NCBI GenBank assembly: GCA_027563935.2 | Contig: CM050449.1 | Coordinates: 56,933,949 to 56,997,948, forward strand | Length of the DNA stretch: 64,000 bases | Origin: Costus lasius | Lineage: Eukaryota; Streptophyta; Magnoliopsida; Zingiberales; Costaceae | Direction: 5' to 3' | Part shown: one piece after another, positions 10,457-23,010 of the stretch | Layout: every line of letters starts with the position of its first letter | How positions within the stretch are numbered: the stretch's first letter is position 1 | Notes under the pieces: model-generated | What the model saw: only the letters and a program-made list of their open reading frames with translations | Told to the model about the DNA's origin: nothing | Databases searched by the model: none | Program-made: the position numbers and the translations under genes

Positions 10457-13400
10457 GAAATTCGTGAGAGCTCATCTCCCTCACGATTTTTGGTTTGTTT
10501 CTTGCCCTAGCCGCCTGTGTTGTCGCCCCTCACTGTGCTTGGCGCCTCCTGCAAACTTCTGACGCTGGTGGTGGCAGACTGGTGGTGGACGAACTTTCTG
10601 GAGATCCCTGACCCTCTGTTTTGGCGTTTTCTCTGTGGGCGATTTTTCTGGTGAGTAATTCGATCCTAAGGAGTCTAATCCGAATTAAAATTCGTTATTT
10701 GCCATGCTTATTCGTATGGGGTTGAATTCAAATAATTATAGGGTTTTAAAATCCTGTTCTGCTGAAATCTGCATTCGTTAATCTGACCTTTGTGTACTAT
10801 AACCCCAATATCTCATGGCCTATAGATCCAAATCGAACGAGATAAATTTTGTATGAAACTAGATATGTTTGGCTTTAATTTGAATATGATATCGACCATA
10901 TCCGAGCGGTATTCGTATTTCAATCTGTATTGCAATCCAGCGGTACAAAATCAGTTTTCTGAAATTCTGGATTTCGACCTTTATGTGTTCGAACCATCAT
11001 ATCTCCCTAGGTATTGCTCGAAATCTTGTCAAATCAGTTTTATTAGACCGTAGGCTCGAAGAGCTTTATTTTGACTTCCATAACGCCTATTTTCGATTAG
11101 TTATTGGATCTGAAATAAATGTCGCAAGTCTGATATATGAATCTGTTTTCTTGAAATCTGAAATTCTGACCTTCCTATGTTCGAACCCTTATATCTTCCT
11201 GCCTACAATTCGAAATCTTGTGAAACCAGTTTTATTGGAAACTAGATTCAGAGAGCTTCATTTTGAATACAATATTGACTAGCTTTGGTTCGAAATTGGA
11301 CTAAAAATATATTTTGCAAACTGACAATATAAATCTGCTATGTTTTGGTTAGACGAATATTCCTTTGTGAGAAAAATTTACATTGTATGGTTTAACCTCT
11401 TAAATTGTGGTCTGTAGTTCTTCTAAAATTTATTTGTTTGATGAGAAATTTTAGAGAAAACAAAATTGGGGATTTAACTAAGAACTTAGGAATTTTCGAA
11501 AATATAGTTGAGCCAATTTTGGGGCTTTTGTCAGTTTTCTTCACGAGCGTGTAATTAAAATTATCTGTAGTGGGGGACTGAAATTATTTACATGAAATTT
11601 GTGCGTTCTGTTAAGGTTCTGAAAGTGGTGCCCCTTACAGTAATTTTATAGCTCACGATTTTAGAAATTTTGAGGAGATTATTTCATGAATAATTTCTGT
11701 TCTGTGTTTAAATGTTTGTTATATGAATAATTTCTGTTCTGTATTTAATTGTTTGTTATGTGGATATTTCCTGTTCTGTTTATATGTTGTGAATTTTCTG
11801 AAAACCTTGAATGTGTTAAAACATTTGTGAGAACATAGAATGGTTTGACATGAATTAAGGTTAGTTGTAAGGAATTCACTCATATAATTTCTGTTCTGTG
11901 TTTAAGGACTGGATATTGGGGTGTGTCATTTTCTGGTTTGTTAGACTTTGGGCATAATGTAAGAATTAAGTAGTGGTTGATCCTACTTCTCCGTTTCAGT
12001 ATAATCTGTTCTGTAAAATTATGCCCTAGTGTAGCACTCTTCCGTGTCCTTACCCTCCTTCTGTGGCGCTGTAATGGTGCTGATAGTCTACTACGACCCT
12101 TGAGACACTATTTCTGTTCCGTTATAGGTATTGGAGGCCAGAGTGCCACGTCCTAACAAGACGGGGGCCACCCACTGATACCTCCTCTACCATTCAGTTC
12201 TGGGTATTGGAGGCCAGAGTGCCACGTCCTAACAAGACGGGGGCCACCCACTGATACCTCCTCTACCATTCAGTTCTGGGTTTTGGAGGCCAGAGTGCCA
12301 CGTCCTAACAAGACGGGGGCCACCCACTGATACCTCCTCTACCATTCAGTTCTGGGTTTTGGAGGCCAGAGTGCCACGTCCTAACAAGACGGGGGCCACC
12401 CACTGATACCTCCTCTACCATTCAGTTCTGGGTATTGGAGGCCAGAGTGCCACGTCCTAACAAGACGGGGGCCACCCACTGATACCTCCTCTACCATTCA
12501 GTTCTGGGTTTTGGAGGCCAGAGTGCCACGTCCTAACAAGACGGGGGCCACCCACTGATACCTCCTCTACCATTCTGTTCTGGGTATTGGAGACCAGAGT
12601 GCCACATCCTGACAAGACGGGGGCCACCCACTGATATCTCCTCTACCATTCTGTTTCTGATATGCATGCATTGTCTCGTCCTCGGCAGAGGTGGGGTCAG
12701 ACCTTCTGTGGTCATCAGGCCTTCTGTGGCCTTTCTGTTTCCGATGTAGACTATCCGTTTGGACTCTGAAAATTCTGATTTTCTGTCTGTCAGTTCTGAT
12801 TTCTGTAGTTCTGTTTCGATCTGTATTTAGATGTATTAGGCGGTGTGGTTAGTTGGTATGGGTTGGTATATTCATATCCTACCTGTTTGAAGCCTATTGT
12901 TACAAGTATCTGTATTTGATTGTGTTTTGTTTCTGATATGAGTGTGCATGTTAAGCTGATTTATTTTATCTGTTAAATAAAAGAATTTCAACTTAAGCAT
13001 GATATTTTTGATGTGTACTATGGATGACTTTTAGTGTCTTTTACTCACTGAGCTTTTTAGCTCACCTCCGTTGTTTAAATGTTTTCAGGTGAGACATCAA
13101 GACAGTAACCGCTACAGCTAATTGTTATGATGCTAATGTTTGATGTAATTTCTAAGAATTTTCTTCTAAAAATTTATCAGGCCTGCGTGCCTAATTTGTT
13201 ATGACTTATGTGACACGTTTTATCTCCTGAGGGCTTATGCCTGTTTTAAGGATATTATATTATAGTTGTCTCGTTTAAATTATTGGATACGAGTCTTGGA
13301 TTCTTTTAGTGAATTGGTTCTTATTTTGAAATGTCCGATTTGAGATGTGTAACCGAATTTGTGTTGTTTTAGTATCTGAATAATCAGTTCTGCATATTTC

Positions 13401-13674
13401 TGAAATTCCACATATGTGTAGTGTGGACATTTGTTGTTGTTACATGTGTGTCTGTGCAGCAGTAGTTTAGTATACTTGCTGCCGGATTTTTTTCTGGATT
13501 TCCAGATTTCTATTTCCTAGTAATCGATCCTATTCAGTTCTGTGCGGTTTTCTGTTCCGTAGTAATGTCCTTCGATGCCGCTTTCTTCTTGTGTTTTAAT
13601 GGAAGAGTAAAAAATTTTTGAAACCCCGTATTTTACTTGTATGCGTGTGGGGTGTGATTCTGAGGGATGTTACA
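10120..13674 (+). repeat. Gypsy 3' LTR (3555 bp)
   Basis: Near-identical to the 5' LTR. It has seven rather than eight 76-bp units and one more A in the A-run, which accounts exactly for the 75-bp length difference. It ends GATGTTACA, directly followed by the TSD CACGG. Confidence 0.93.
12127..12658 (+). repeat. Seven-unit 76-bp minisatellite in gypsy 3' LTR
   Basis: Units begin at 12127, 12203, 12279, 12355, 12431, 12507 and 12583. The unit order matches the 5' LTR with one GGTTTTGG unit missing, as expected from replication slippage or strand transfer. Confidence 0.95.
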
Positions 13675-13679
13675 CACGG

Positions 13680-14041
13680 GTTGCTGCTGTTGCTGTAGGA
13701 GAATATTACATCTCATTACCATCTGGACTTGTATTAGAACTAAACAATTGTTACTTTGTACCAAGCATTACTAAAAATATTATCTCCATTCCTGCTCTTG
13801 TCAGGAAGGGATTTTCCTTTGAATGCAAGATTTCAAAGTGTTATCTTTCTCTTGATAATATTGTTTATGCTACTGGGTCAATTAACAATGGGTTATTCAT
13901 GTTGGACATGGAATGTTCTATACAAAATATTGATAATAAGAAAGCCAAGTATGCTGATGACAGCACCTTGCTATGGCATAGTCGTTTAGGCCATATTAAC
14001 AAAAAGCGCATTAAGCGGTTGCATGACCATGGACTGCTGGG
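13680..14041 (+). pseudogene. Copia A gag-pol, segment 2: protease to integrase zinc region
   Basis: This continues segment 1 in phase (A-R | V-A-A-V-A-V-G). It encodes the rest of the protease region, including SLPSGLVLELNNCYFVPSI, and the GAG-pre-integrase HHCC histidines (WHSRLGHINKKR). It is cut after GLL-GG by copia B. The frame then reads into B and stops at 14112-14114. In element A the codon split by B is completed at 23011. Confidence 0.92.
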
Positions 14042-15717
14042 TGAAGGGAACCCCTTTCAAGAGGGGGGGCGAAACCCTAATAGGAGGCGCAACAAAATTT
14101 CTAGCGGAATCTAGGGTTTCTTATGCGATCTTAAAGCATGTAATATGATCAACTTATAATGAAAAGCGATACTCACCATTGCCATCACTTGGATGGTGTC
14201 TTGGAATGAGAGAGCGAAATGGATCTCCTCCTTAGGTGGCGCACAAAAGGTGATGTCGCCTACTCTTTGTTGATCCTTGTGCTAGCAAGGTTCTCCAAAG
14301 GTTCTTGTCGAGTGGAAAGGATGAGAGATCTCCTTGGCGAAAACTTCCTTGTCGTCTTAGCCTCTCCTCCACGCGAGAATGCCTCAAGACCCTCTAGCCA
14401 AGCGCGGCGACAAGGTGTGAATGAAGCGAGAGAGATGTGACCACGCTTAGGAGTCATGGTTTCTAAAAATAGAAAACCACTCCCACGTTCATGCTCTCAT
14501 GCGACTTCGGTTTTACCCAAGCGCAAACTTCTCTTCACTTTGAACCATGCGCTCATTCATGAGCCGGTTCATCACGGTTTGGTCCAAGACCAATTATCCC
14601 AAGCAATATGGTCTAGATCTTAATTAAACCCTAAGGCTTCAGATCTAATCGTCGATCTCTTTGATGCTCTTGATCTGACCGATCTAGCATCCATTCTCTC
14701 GATCGAAGCTTACCGATCTCAAGCCCTAATCAATCAAACATGATCAGACCAGATTTCACTTACAATCAGAGATTAAATCCCTTTAAACTGAACCTGAACA
14801 ATTCACTCCACACGATCTGACTTAAGTAAGCCATATCATCAAATTGTGCGACCCTGAGGGTTTCCTCTAAATGTCGGTAACGATAATTCTCATTATCACG
14901 ATCAGTGAGGGGTATCTAGCAACACATCACTGTCTCCCGATATAAAGGAAAGAGTCTTCCAAGACTACACCCAAACCACAGCACAAGTGTGAATCAACTC
15001 ACAAGGCATGCATATTTCCTTTGCCACTGGATGTTCTTATTGGACAAGCTTGTCAAGCTTGTAACTCCAATATGAAAAGCATGATTAGATCAGATGAACA
15101 CAGTCACCTGGGTATGGCCATACACTCTCTCAATCATCTCATCCAGGGGGCCCCTTTAGAACATCACACTCCTTAAACAAGGAGACGGCAATCCTATGTC
15201 TATCACTAGTGCCCTAACCTGATTCAAGCTCACCATCCAAGATAGTCTATAATCATTATGTTTCAAATGATATTGAACTACCTCAAAACAATGACAATCA
15301 TCATTTAGAAAACACAAGTGATCTCAAGTCAAAGGAAATGTGCCACTTGTCACATTCAAGGAATATTCACATTGTGACAAACAATTGAACATCCTAGTAG
15401 GGTCTGTCCAGCACATCCAATGTACCCATGAGTCTACATCTTATTCCATGCTCGAAGCATCCTATAAGATTAGAACACATATTAGTCTCAATCATATCAA
15501 GGCTGTCTCATGTTCACCAAGATATATCGACTAAGGACTTAACAGCATGTCAGCCTAGCTGAACAGCTTTGAGACATTATTCAGAAGAACATATATTGCA
15601 GCAGACAATGTATCTAACTGAATAACAACCATGCCTTTATAAACATAAGAGTTTATTACATGATACTGATACATTCCCATAGGCCTCAAACATTAGCCTT
15701 AAGGGCATACCCCAACA
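14042..15717 (-). repeat. Element B 3' LTR
   Basis: On the minus strand it begins TGTTGGGGTATGCCC (from 15717) and ends GGGGTTCCCTTCA (at 14042), just inside the U5 stem CCCCTCTTGAAAGGGG. Small frames inside it (for example 14219-14440 and 15340-15534) recur in the partner LTR and are not genes. Confidence 0.93.
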
Positions 15718-15737
15718 ATCTCCCACTTGCACTTAAT
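15718..15737 (-). other. Element B polypurine tract region
   Basis: On the minus strand the bases after the stop codon read ...GTGGGAGAT up to the 3' LTR. This purine stretch is the plus-strand primer and is shared by A, C and G. Confidence 0.85.
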
Positions 15738-18700
15738 CTAATGGTTGAGAAATCTCAAACCCATATTATTACAGTGCTTCTCATGCTTCTGCTGCGCCAG
15801 AGGCTTGGTAAGCGGGTCTGCCAGATTGTCATCTGTATGAACCTTGCAGATTTTGATCTCGCCACGATCTATGATCTCCCTGATCAAATGAAACTGTCTC
15901 TGTATGTGCTTGGACTTCTGGTGCGACCGTGGTTCCTTTGCTTGTGCGATTGCTCCAGTGTTATCACAGAAGATAACCAAAGGATCTGCACTCGAAGGAA
16001 CAACACCAAGTTCTCTCACGAACTTACGAATCCACACTGCCTCCTTGGATGCTTCCGAGGCTGCAACATACTCGGCTTCTGTTGTGGAATCAGCAACAGT
16101 TGACTGTTTGAAACTCTTCCACACCACTGCACCTCCATTCAAGCTAAAAACATAGCCTGATTGCGATCGGAAATCATCCTGGTCCGACTGGAACGAAGCG
16201 TCAGTATATCCTTCAATACTGAGTTCTTCCTGACCACCATATATCAAGAACATATCTTTGGTCCTCCGCAGATATTTTAAAATGTTCTTGACTGCAATCC
16301 AGTGCGCCACACCTGGATTACTTTGGAAACGACTGGTCACGCTTAACCCGTAAGCAACGTCTGGGCGAGTACACAACATCGCATACATAATGGATCCAAT
16401 AGCCAAAGCATAAGGCGTATTGTCCATTTCATCTTTCTCAGTCTGTGTTTGTGGACACTGACTCTTCGAAAGATTCAGACCATGTCTGACTGGAAGATAT
16501 CCTCGTTTAGAATTCTCTAAATGAAATCTCTCCAGGACTTTATCGATGTAAGTACTTTGGCACAGCCCGAGAAGCCTCTTAGATCTATCCCTGTAGATCT
16601 TCACACCTAATACATAGGCTGCTTCTCCTAGATCTTTCATCTGGAAACATTTCCTTAGCCATGCCTTAACAGCATGCATCTCAGGAATGTCATTTCCAAT
16701 GATCAAGATGTCATCGACGTAGAGGACTAAGAAAGTAATCACGCTCCCACTAAACCTCTTATATACACACGGGTCATCCTCGTTCTTGATGAAACCAAAA
16801 TCAGTGACTGATTCATCAAAACGAATATTCCAGCTTCTTGATGCTTGCTTAAGTCCATAAATAGACTTCTTTAACTTGCATATCTTATGACGATCTGCTG
16901 GATTAGTGAAACCTTCTGGTTGTGTCATGTACACATCCTCATCCAGATTTCCATTAAGGAAAGCTATTTTCACATCCATCTGCCAAATCTCATAATCATA
17001 ATATGCAGCTATCGCGAAAAGAATCCGAATAGACTTAAACATGGCTACAGGTGAGAAAGTTTCATCATAATCTATCCCGTAGATTTGTTTGAAACCTTTC
17101 GCAACTAGCCTGCCTTTATAGGTAACCACGTTACCATCCATGTCAATCTTCTTCTTGAAGATCCATTTACAGCCTATAGGGATAACTCCCGGAGGCGGAT
17201 CAACCAAATCCCAGACTTGGTTATCTGACATGGAGTCCATCTCGGCACGCATAGCTTCAAGCCATCTCGCTGAATCCGGTCCACTGACCGCATCCGCATA
17301 AGTGAGGGGTTCATCATTATCAATGATGTAGACTCCGTCATAGCGCTCAGGCTGTCGACGGATCCTTCCCGATCTTCGCGGTTCCCGTGATATCTGAGCC
17401 TCAGGTTGTTCAATAACCTGTACTACCGGCTCAGGCTCATCCAACTCTGCTTGATCACTTTGTCCTTCTTCTGGATTCTCATCCAACTTTATTTCTCTCC
17501 CACTGGCCTCTTGCAGAAGAAACTCCTTCTCAAGAAATATGGCCGTCCGAGCAACAAAAACCTTGTTCTCTTTGGGATCGAAGAAATAATAACCCTTAGT
17601 TTCCTTAGGTAACCGACAAAGATACATTTGTCAGATCTGCTCTCTAGTTTCCCAGAGGCGAGCTTTTTAACATAAGCCTCGCAGCCCCAGATCCTGATAA
17701 ATGTCAAGCTTGGCTGTTTCCCATACCATAACTCATATGGAGTCTTAGAAACTGCCTTGGATGGCACTCGGTTTAGTACCTTTGCAGCTGTTTCCAGCGC
17801 AAAACCCCAAAAGGAGTTGGGTAAAGAAGCCTGACTCATCATAGAACGAACCATATCAAGTAACGTTCTATTTCTCCTCTCGGACACACCATTCCATTGC
17901 GGTGTTCCTGGCGGAGTGAGCTGTGAGATAATCCCACACTCCTTTAGATAGTTAGTAAATGCATGACTTAGGTATTCACCACCTCGATCTGAGCGAAGTG
18001 CCTTGATATTTCGGCCTAACTGATTATGTACTTCATTTTTGAATTCTTTGAACTTGTCAAAAGATTCACTTTTATGTCTCATCAGATAGACATAACCATA
18101 CCTACTGAAATCATCAGTAAAGGTAATGAAGTACTGATAGCCACCTCTGGCATGTTTACTAAATGGCCCACACACATCACTGTGTATAAGGTCAAGTAAA
18201 CCTGAAGCCCTTTGACCTTTATGAAGAAAAGGTGACTTCGTCATTTTACCCATCAAACAAGCTTTGCATGTATCAATCTCCTTATAGGAGAATGATCCCA
18301 GCAGTCCATGATCATGCAACCGCTTAATGCGTTTCTCGTTAATATGGCCTAAACGACTATGCCATAACAAGGTGCTATCATCAGCATACTTGGCTTTCTT
18401 AATATCAATTTGCTGTATTGAACATTCCATGTCCAACATGAATAACCCATTGTTAATTGAACCAGTTGCATAAACAATATTATCTAAAGATAAAACACAC
18501 TTTGAAATATTGCATTCAAAGGAAAATCCCTTCCTGACAAGAGCAGGAATGGAGATAATATTTTTAGTAATACTGGGAACAAAGTAACAATTGTCAAGTT
18601 CCAATACAATGCCAGATGGTAAAGAAATGAAGTAGTCTCCTACAGCAACAGCAGCAACCCGTGCTCCGTTTCCAACGCGTAGGTCCACCTCATGCTGTCC

Positions 18701-19618
18701 CACCTGCCTTCTTCTCTTGAGTTCCTGTACATTTGAACAAATGTGAACTCCACATGCAGTGTCCAACACCCATGATATAGAAGAAGAAAACATGACCTCA
18801 GTCACGAATATACCTGAGCCAGAAGCAATGCTTCCCCTCTTATCTCCTTGGAGCGCTTTACAGTCCTTTTTCCAGTGACCCAGCTGGCCACAGTGGAAAC
18901 ACCTGTATTCCTTAGACCGCTTGACCTTTTGCTTCAGAGCCTTGCTGTAGCTCTTGACAGTGGCCTTGCCCTTCTTCCCCTTCTTCTTGTTCCTGGAAGG
19001 AACCATTAAGACAGAGGTCGAAGGCTTACCCTTCAGAGTCTCCTCAGTGGTCAAGAGCATATTCAGCAGCTCTGCCGGAGTACAATCGATTTTGTTCATA
19101 TTAAAATTAATAATGAACGCGTCGAATGAAGGCGGGAGAGACTGCAGAATAATGTCCACAGCAAGCTCCTGGTTGATGGTATGCCCCAGTTTCTCTAGAG
19201 CCTCCTTGTGCCCAATCATCTTGAGCACGTGAGCTCCCACTGGGCTCCCTTCAGCCAGTTTGCTCTGAAAGAAGAGCTTCGTCAAATTGTAGCGTTCTGT
19301 CCTCGCCTGTGCAGCATACAGCATCTTGAGGTTCGCTATAATTTGTATAGCCGACATATCCTCATGCTGACGCTGCAGCGGTGGCGTCATAGACGCTAGC
19401 ATCAGGCAAGCGACATCAATGCTATCATTGACGTGCTTTTCATAGGCTTCCCGAATCGCCCTTGCGGCGTTCGGAGCGGGCTGCGGCGGTATCGCCGTCT
19501 CGAGGACATACAGTTTCCTCTCTGCCTTAAGAACGATCTTAAGGTGTCCAAACCAGTCAGAGAAGTTCGGCCCAGCAAACTTCTCCCTTTCCAGTAGGGA
19601 TCGCACATTGAAGTTCAT
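15738..19618 (-). pseudogene. Copia B gag-pol with one frameshift
   Basis: The polyprotein begins at 19618 (MNFNVRSLLEREKF). The first frame runs to 17489 and covers gag, zinc knuckle, the WVLDTACG protease motif, HHCC and the integrase DDE core (HSDVCGPF, RSDRGGEY, GVSERRN). The second (17627-15738) covers the proline/acid-rich linker, RT (QMDVKIAFLNG, LYVDDILI) and RNase H (GYTDASF, TEAEYVA, CDNTGA). The break is a 1-bp deletion near 17609, where GG replaces the GGG of other copies in the codons for GYPKET. The region is 3881 bp, against 3885 in A and C: the frameshift plus one lost codon after EVM. Catalytic residues appear retained, so this copy failed by one small lesion. Confidence 0.93.
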
Positions 19619-21314
19619 GGTGTTCGTTGCTGCAGGTATCTACAACAATGCAAGAACAGCAAGGTCAGTATCAATGTATAAGAATCAATCAGGACTTAAG
19701 AAAGATTCTTTTTCTCACTATTTTTATCTGGCTGAAAAATCCAGCAAAACAGCCCGAAAGAGTAGTACTCTTTTAGTGAGATGGGATCCGGATTTCATAC
19801 TTGGTCTCCGCGTCCCGCTCAGGCGAGATAAGATGCACAGAGAGTACAAGCACTATTCTTCGGTAGGCATTCCCTGCCGATCGCCAACCCGTGCGATTCC
19901 CCTTCATCTGGGCAATCCAGCAGACTGTGCCAACTGAGTTGGTACAACACAGTCTCTGACCCCACAGATGGCTGCCTCCATGTGCTACCATATGCGCCAC
20001 ATATGTAGCCCACACGGTCAAGCTGACCCGACCTACTCCCTGGACCACCATGTGCTATGCTGAGCAACGAGAAGGGATAAATCCCCACTCTGTAACACAC
20101 AGGTGAAATCCCACACCGTCTGAAGATAGATGGACGTGCCCACTGAGTGGGTACAACACGGCTCCAACGATAATCAGAACAGTGAGGTTTCGCGTCAGAA
20201 GGCTTACGAGCTTGATATTTAGCGTTGGATTTTAACGGTCTTTTATCTTCTTTCACTATCATGCAATTCCTATGGTGATAGCAGAAGATAAACTTAATCA
20301 TGCAATTCTAATATTTAAACAGTAAATAAAAGAAAGCATGAATCTTATGTGGTAAAAGCCCATAGCCCTAGTGAGACCTTAACCTAAATCAAGTCTTCAC
20401 TTGCTCTTCATGGGTCTTTTGCTGCTCATCTGGCCCAAAACAGGGCCCAAGCGCCAATTGCAGCTCTGGTGCACCTACCAGGAAAATTGCGCCAGGTCCT
20501 AGGGTCGAACCCTAGACCTCCCACCTGGTCCAGCCACTGCTGCATGCGCCTCTGCCAAGTGTGCTCAGTGCTCTTGTCTAATTAAATTACAAATTTAACT
20601 ATCTAGACAAGATTGACACGCAGGTCAATATGACATTATAAATTAATTAAACTGTGATTCGCAGATCACAAAAATAACAATTAATTTACAATTGTAAATC
20701 CCAGGCACGCAGGCCCCAGCACAGCACACAATTAATATGGGCAGCCCACATAAGACTAAATAGACAAACATATGCATCATTCAAACATGTGATCCAACCA
20801 AGAAAATTAAAATTTTGAAAAAACCCCATAGGTATCAATTTAATTTCCTTATTCGCCCTTCAACCTTACAACGGTCCATTACCAGGGATCCACTCATCCA
20901 ACCTAGTCAGATCCACTGCCCTAGCATGCACCAAGTCCTAATTGACTTGAGTCGACCATAAGGTCAACCATGCTTGCGTCAGGGCTGAACAACCACATTG
21001 AGGTCTGGCAAGCGGGTGTGACCCCGGGCCTAACTCATGTGTGTTCATAGGTTGTCTCAATCAGACATCGCTACACACCTGTCTGCAGTCGACCTATAGC
21101 CACCACAGGCTTGCGCCAAGGTGCTATCTGGTCGACCCATTCAGGCTGTCAGATAGTCTGATCAGACCGTTTGGATCTAACTCAGGGGGTGACTTCAACC
21201 CTAATAACCCGTCTAAGGGTTTATAGGAGGGCCTTAGATCTATAGTGAGTCGCGCATGTAAAATAGTTTTGAGAAAACCAAGATGCGCCAATATATCATC
21301 ATGCATGAACCTTC
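19619..21314 (-). other. Element B untranslated leader
   Basis: The leader between primer-binding site and gag, on the minus strand. It includes the two near-palindromic motifs (19927-19950 and 20136-20159) and the T-arm-like stem (about 20500-20516). Several short frames occur here but none is conserved as protein beyond what recent copying explains. Confidence 0.8.
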
Positions 21315-21328
21315 GCTCTGATACCAAT
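21315..21328 (-). other. Element B primer-binding site
   Basis: GCTCTGATACCAAT on the plus strand is the complement of ATTGGTATCAGAGC. It sits directly beside the 5' LTR. Confidence 0.93.
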
Positions 21329-23005
21329 TGAAGGGAACCCCTTTCAAGAGGGGGGGGCGAAACCCTAATAGGAGGCGCAACAAAATTTCTAGCGGAATCT
21401 AGGGTTTCTTATGCGATCTTAAAGCATGTAATATGATCAACTTATAATGAAAAGCGATACTCACCATTGCCATCACTTGGATGGTGTCTTGGAATGAGAG
21501 AGCGAAATGGATCTCCTCCTTAGGTGGCGCACACAAGGTGATGTCGCCTACTCTTTGTTGATCCTTGTGCTAGAAAGGTTCTCCAAAGGTTCTTGTCGAG
21601 TGGAAAGGATGAGAGATCTCCTTGGCGAAAACTTCCTTGTCGTCTTAGCCTCTCCTCCACGCGAGAATGCCTCAAGACCCTCTAGCCAAGCGCGGCGACA
21701 AGGTGTGAATGAAGCGAGAGAGATGTGACCACGCTTAGGAGTCATGGTTTCTAAAAATAGAAAACCACTCCCACGTTCATGCTCTCATGCGACTTCGGTT
21801 TTACCCAAGCGCAAACTTCTCTTCACTTTGAACCATGCGCTCATTCATGAGCCGGTTCATCACGGTTTGGTCCAAGACCAATTATCCCAAGCAATATGGT
21901 CTAGATCTTAATTAAACCCTAAGGCTTCAGATCTAACCGTCGATCTCTTTGATGCTCTTGATCTGACCGATCTAGCATCCATTCTCTCGATCGAAGCTTA
22001 CCGATCTCAAGCCCTAATCAATCAAACATGATCAGACCAGATCTCACTTACAATCAGAGAATAAATCCCTTTAAACTGAACCTGAACAATTCAGTCCACA
22101 CGATCTGACTTAAGTAAGCCATATCATCAAATTGTGCGACCCTGAGGGTTTCCTCTAAATGTCGGTAACGATAATTCTCATTATCACGATCAGTGAGGGG
22201 TATCTAGCAACACATCACTGTCTCCCGATATAAAGGAAAGAGTCTTCCAAGACTACACCCAAACCACAGCACAAGTGTGAATCAACTCACAAGGCATGCA
22301 TATTTCCTTTGCCACTGGATGTTCTTATTGGACAAGCTTGTCAAGCTTGTAACTCCAATATGATAAGCATGATTAGATCAGATGAACACAGTCACCTGGG
22401 TATGGCCATACACTCTCTCAATCATCTCATCCAGGGGGCCCCTTTAGAACATCACACTCCTTAAACAAGGAGACGGCAATCCTATGTCTATCACTAGTGC
22501 CCTAACCTGATTCAAGCTCACCATCCAAGATAGTCTATAATCATTATGTTTCAAATGATATTGAACTACCTCAAAACAATGACAATCATCATTTAGAAAA
22601 CACAAGTGATCTCAAGTCAAAGGAAATGTGCCACTTGTCACATTCAAGGAATATTCACATTGTGACAAACAATTGAACATCCTAGTAGGGTCTGTCCAGC
22701 ACATCCAATGTACCCATGAGTCTACATCTTATTCCATGCTCGAAGCATCCTATAAGATTAGAACACATATTAGTCTCAATCATATCAAGGCTGTCTCATG
22801 TTCACCAAGATATATCGACTAAGGACTTAACAGCATGTCAGCCTAGCTGAACAGCTTTGAGACATTATTCAGAAGAACATATATTGCAGCAGACAATGTA
22901 TCTAACTGAATAACAACCATGCCTTTATAAACATAAGAGTTTATTACATGATACTGATACATTCCCATAGGCCTCAAACATTAGCCTTAAGGGCATACCC
23001 CAACA
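21329..23005 (-). repeat. Element B 5' LTR
   Basis: A 1677-bp copy of the LTR at 14042-15717. Examples of the few differences are CACACAAGG versus CACAAAAGG and CTAGAAAGG versus CTAGCAAGG. Its outer end is followed by the TSD CTGGG. Confidence 0.93.
22170..22185 (-). promoter_or_regulatory. GNRA-loop hairpin, variant of subfamily B
   Basis: On the minus strand this reads GATAAT-GAGA-ATTATC. Relative to the A/C/E version the sixth stem pair is changed on both sides (C:G to T:A), and the loop GAGA fits GNRA. The other B LTR has the same at 14882-14897. Confidence 0.6.
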
Positions 23006-23010
23006 CTGGG

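Larger units (their letters stand above)
2863..13674 (+). mobile_element. Ty3/gypsy chromovirus-type element (Tekay/Del-like), RT-deleted
   Basis: A 10.8-kb LTR retrotransposon begins TGTAACGCCC and ends GATGTTACA. It is flanked by the TSD CACGG (2858-2862 and 13675-13679) inside A's gag-pol. It has very long LTRs (3630 and 3555 bp), a Met-tRNA primer site, gag-protease, integrase and a chromodomain-like tail. Reverse transcriptase and nearly all of RNase H are missing, so the copy is non-autonomous. Long LTRs plus the C-terminal tail suggest the Tekay/Del chromovirus clade; that placement is by recognition, not alignment. Confidence 0.94.
14042..23005 (-). mobile_element. Copia element B, antisense insertion in element A
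   Basis: An 8964-bp minus-strand element flanked by the TSD CTGGG (14037-14041 and 23006-23010). On its own strand it reads TGTTGGGGTATGCC...CCCTTCA. The LTRs are 1677 bp (5', 21329-23005) and 1676 bp (3', 14042-15717), with roughly eight differences seen by eye. It is complete apart from a 1-bp frameshift in pol. It belongs to the same family as A but to a subfamily with a different LTR end (TTCCCTTCA). Confidence 0.95.
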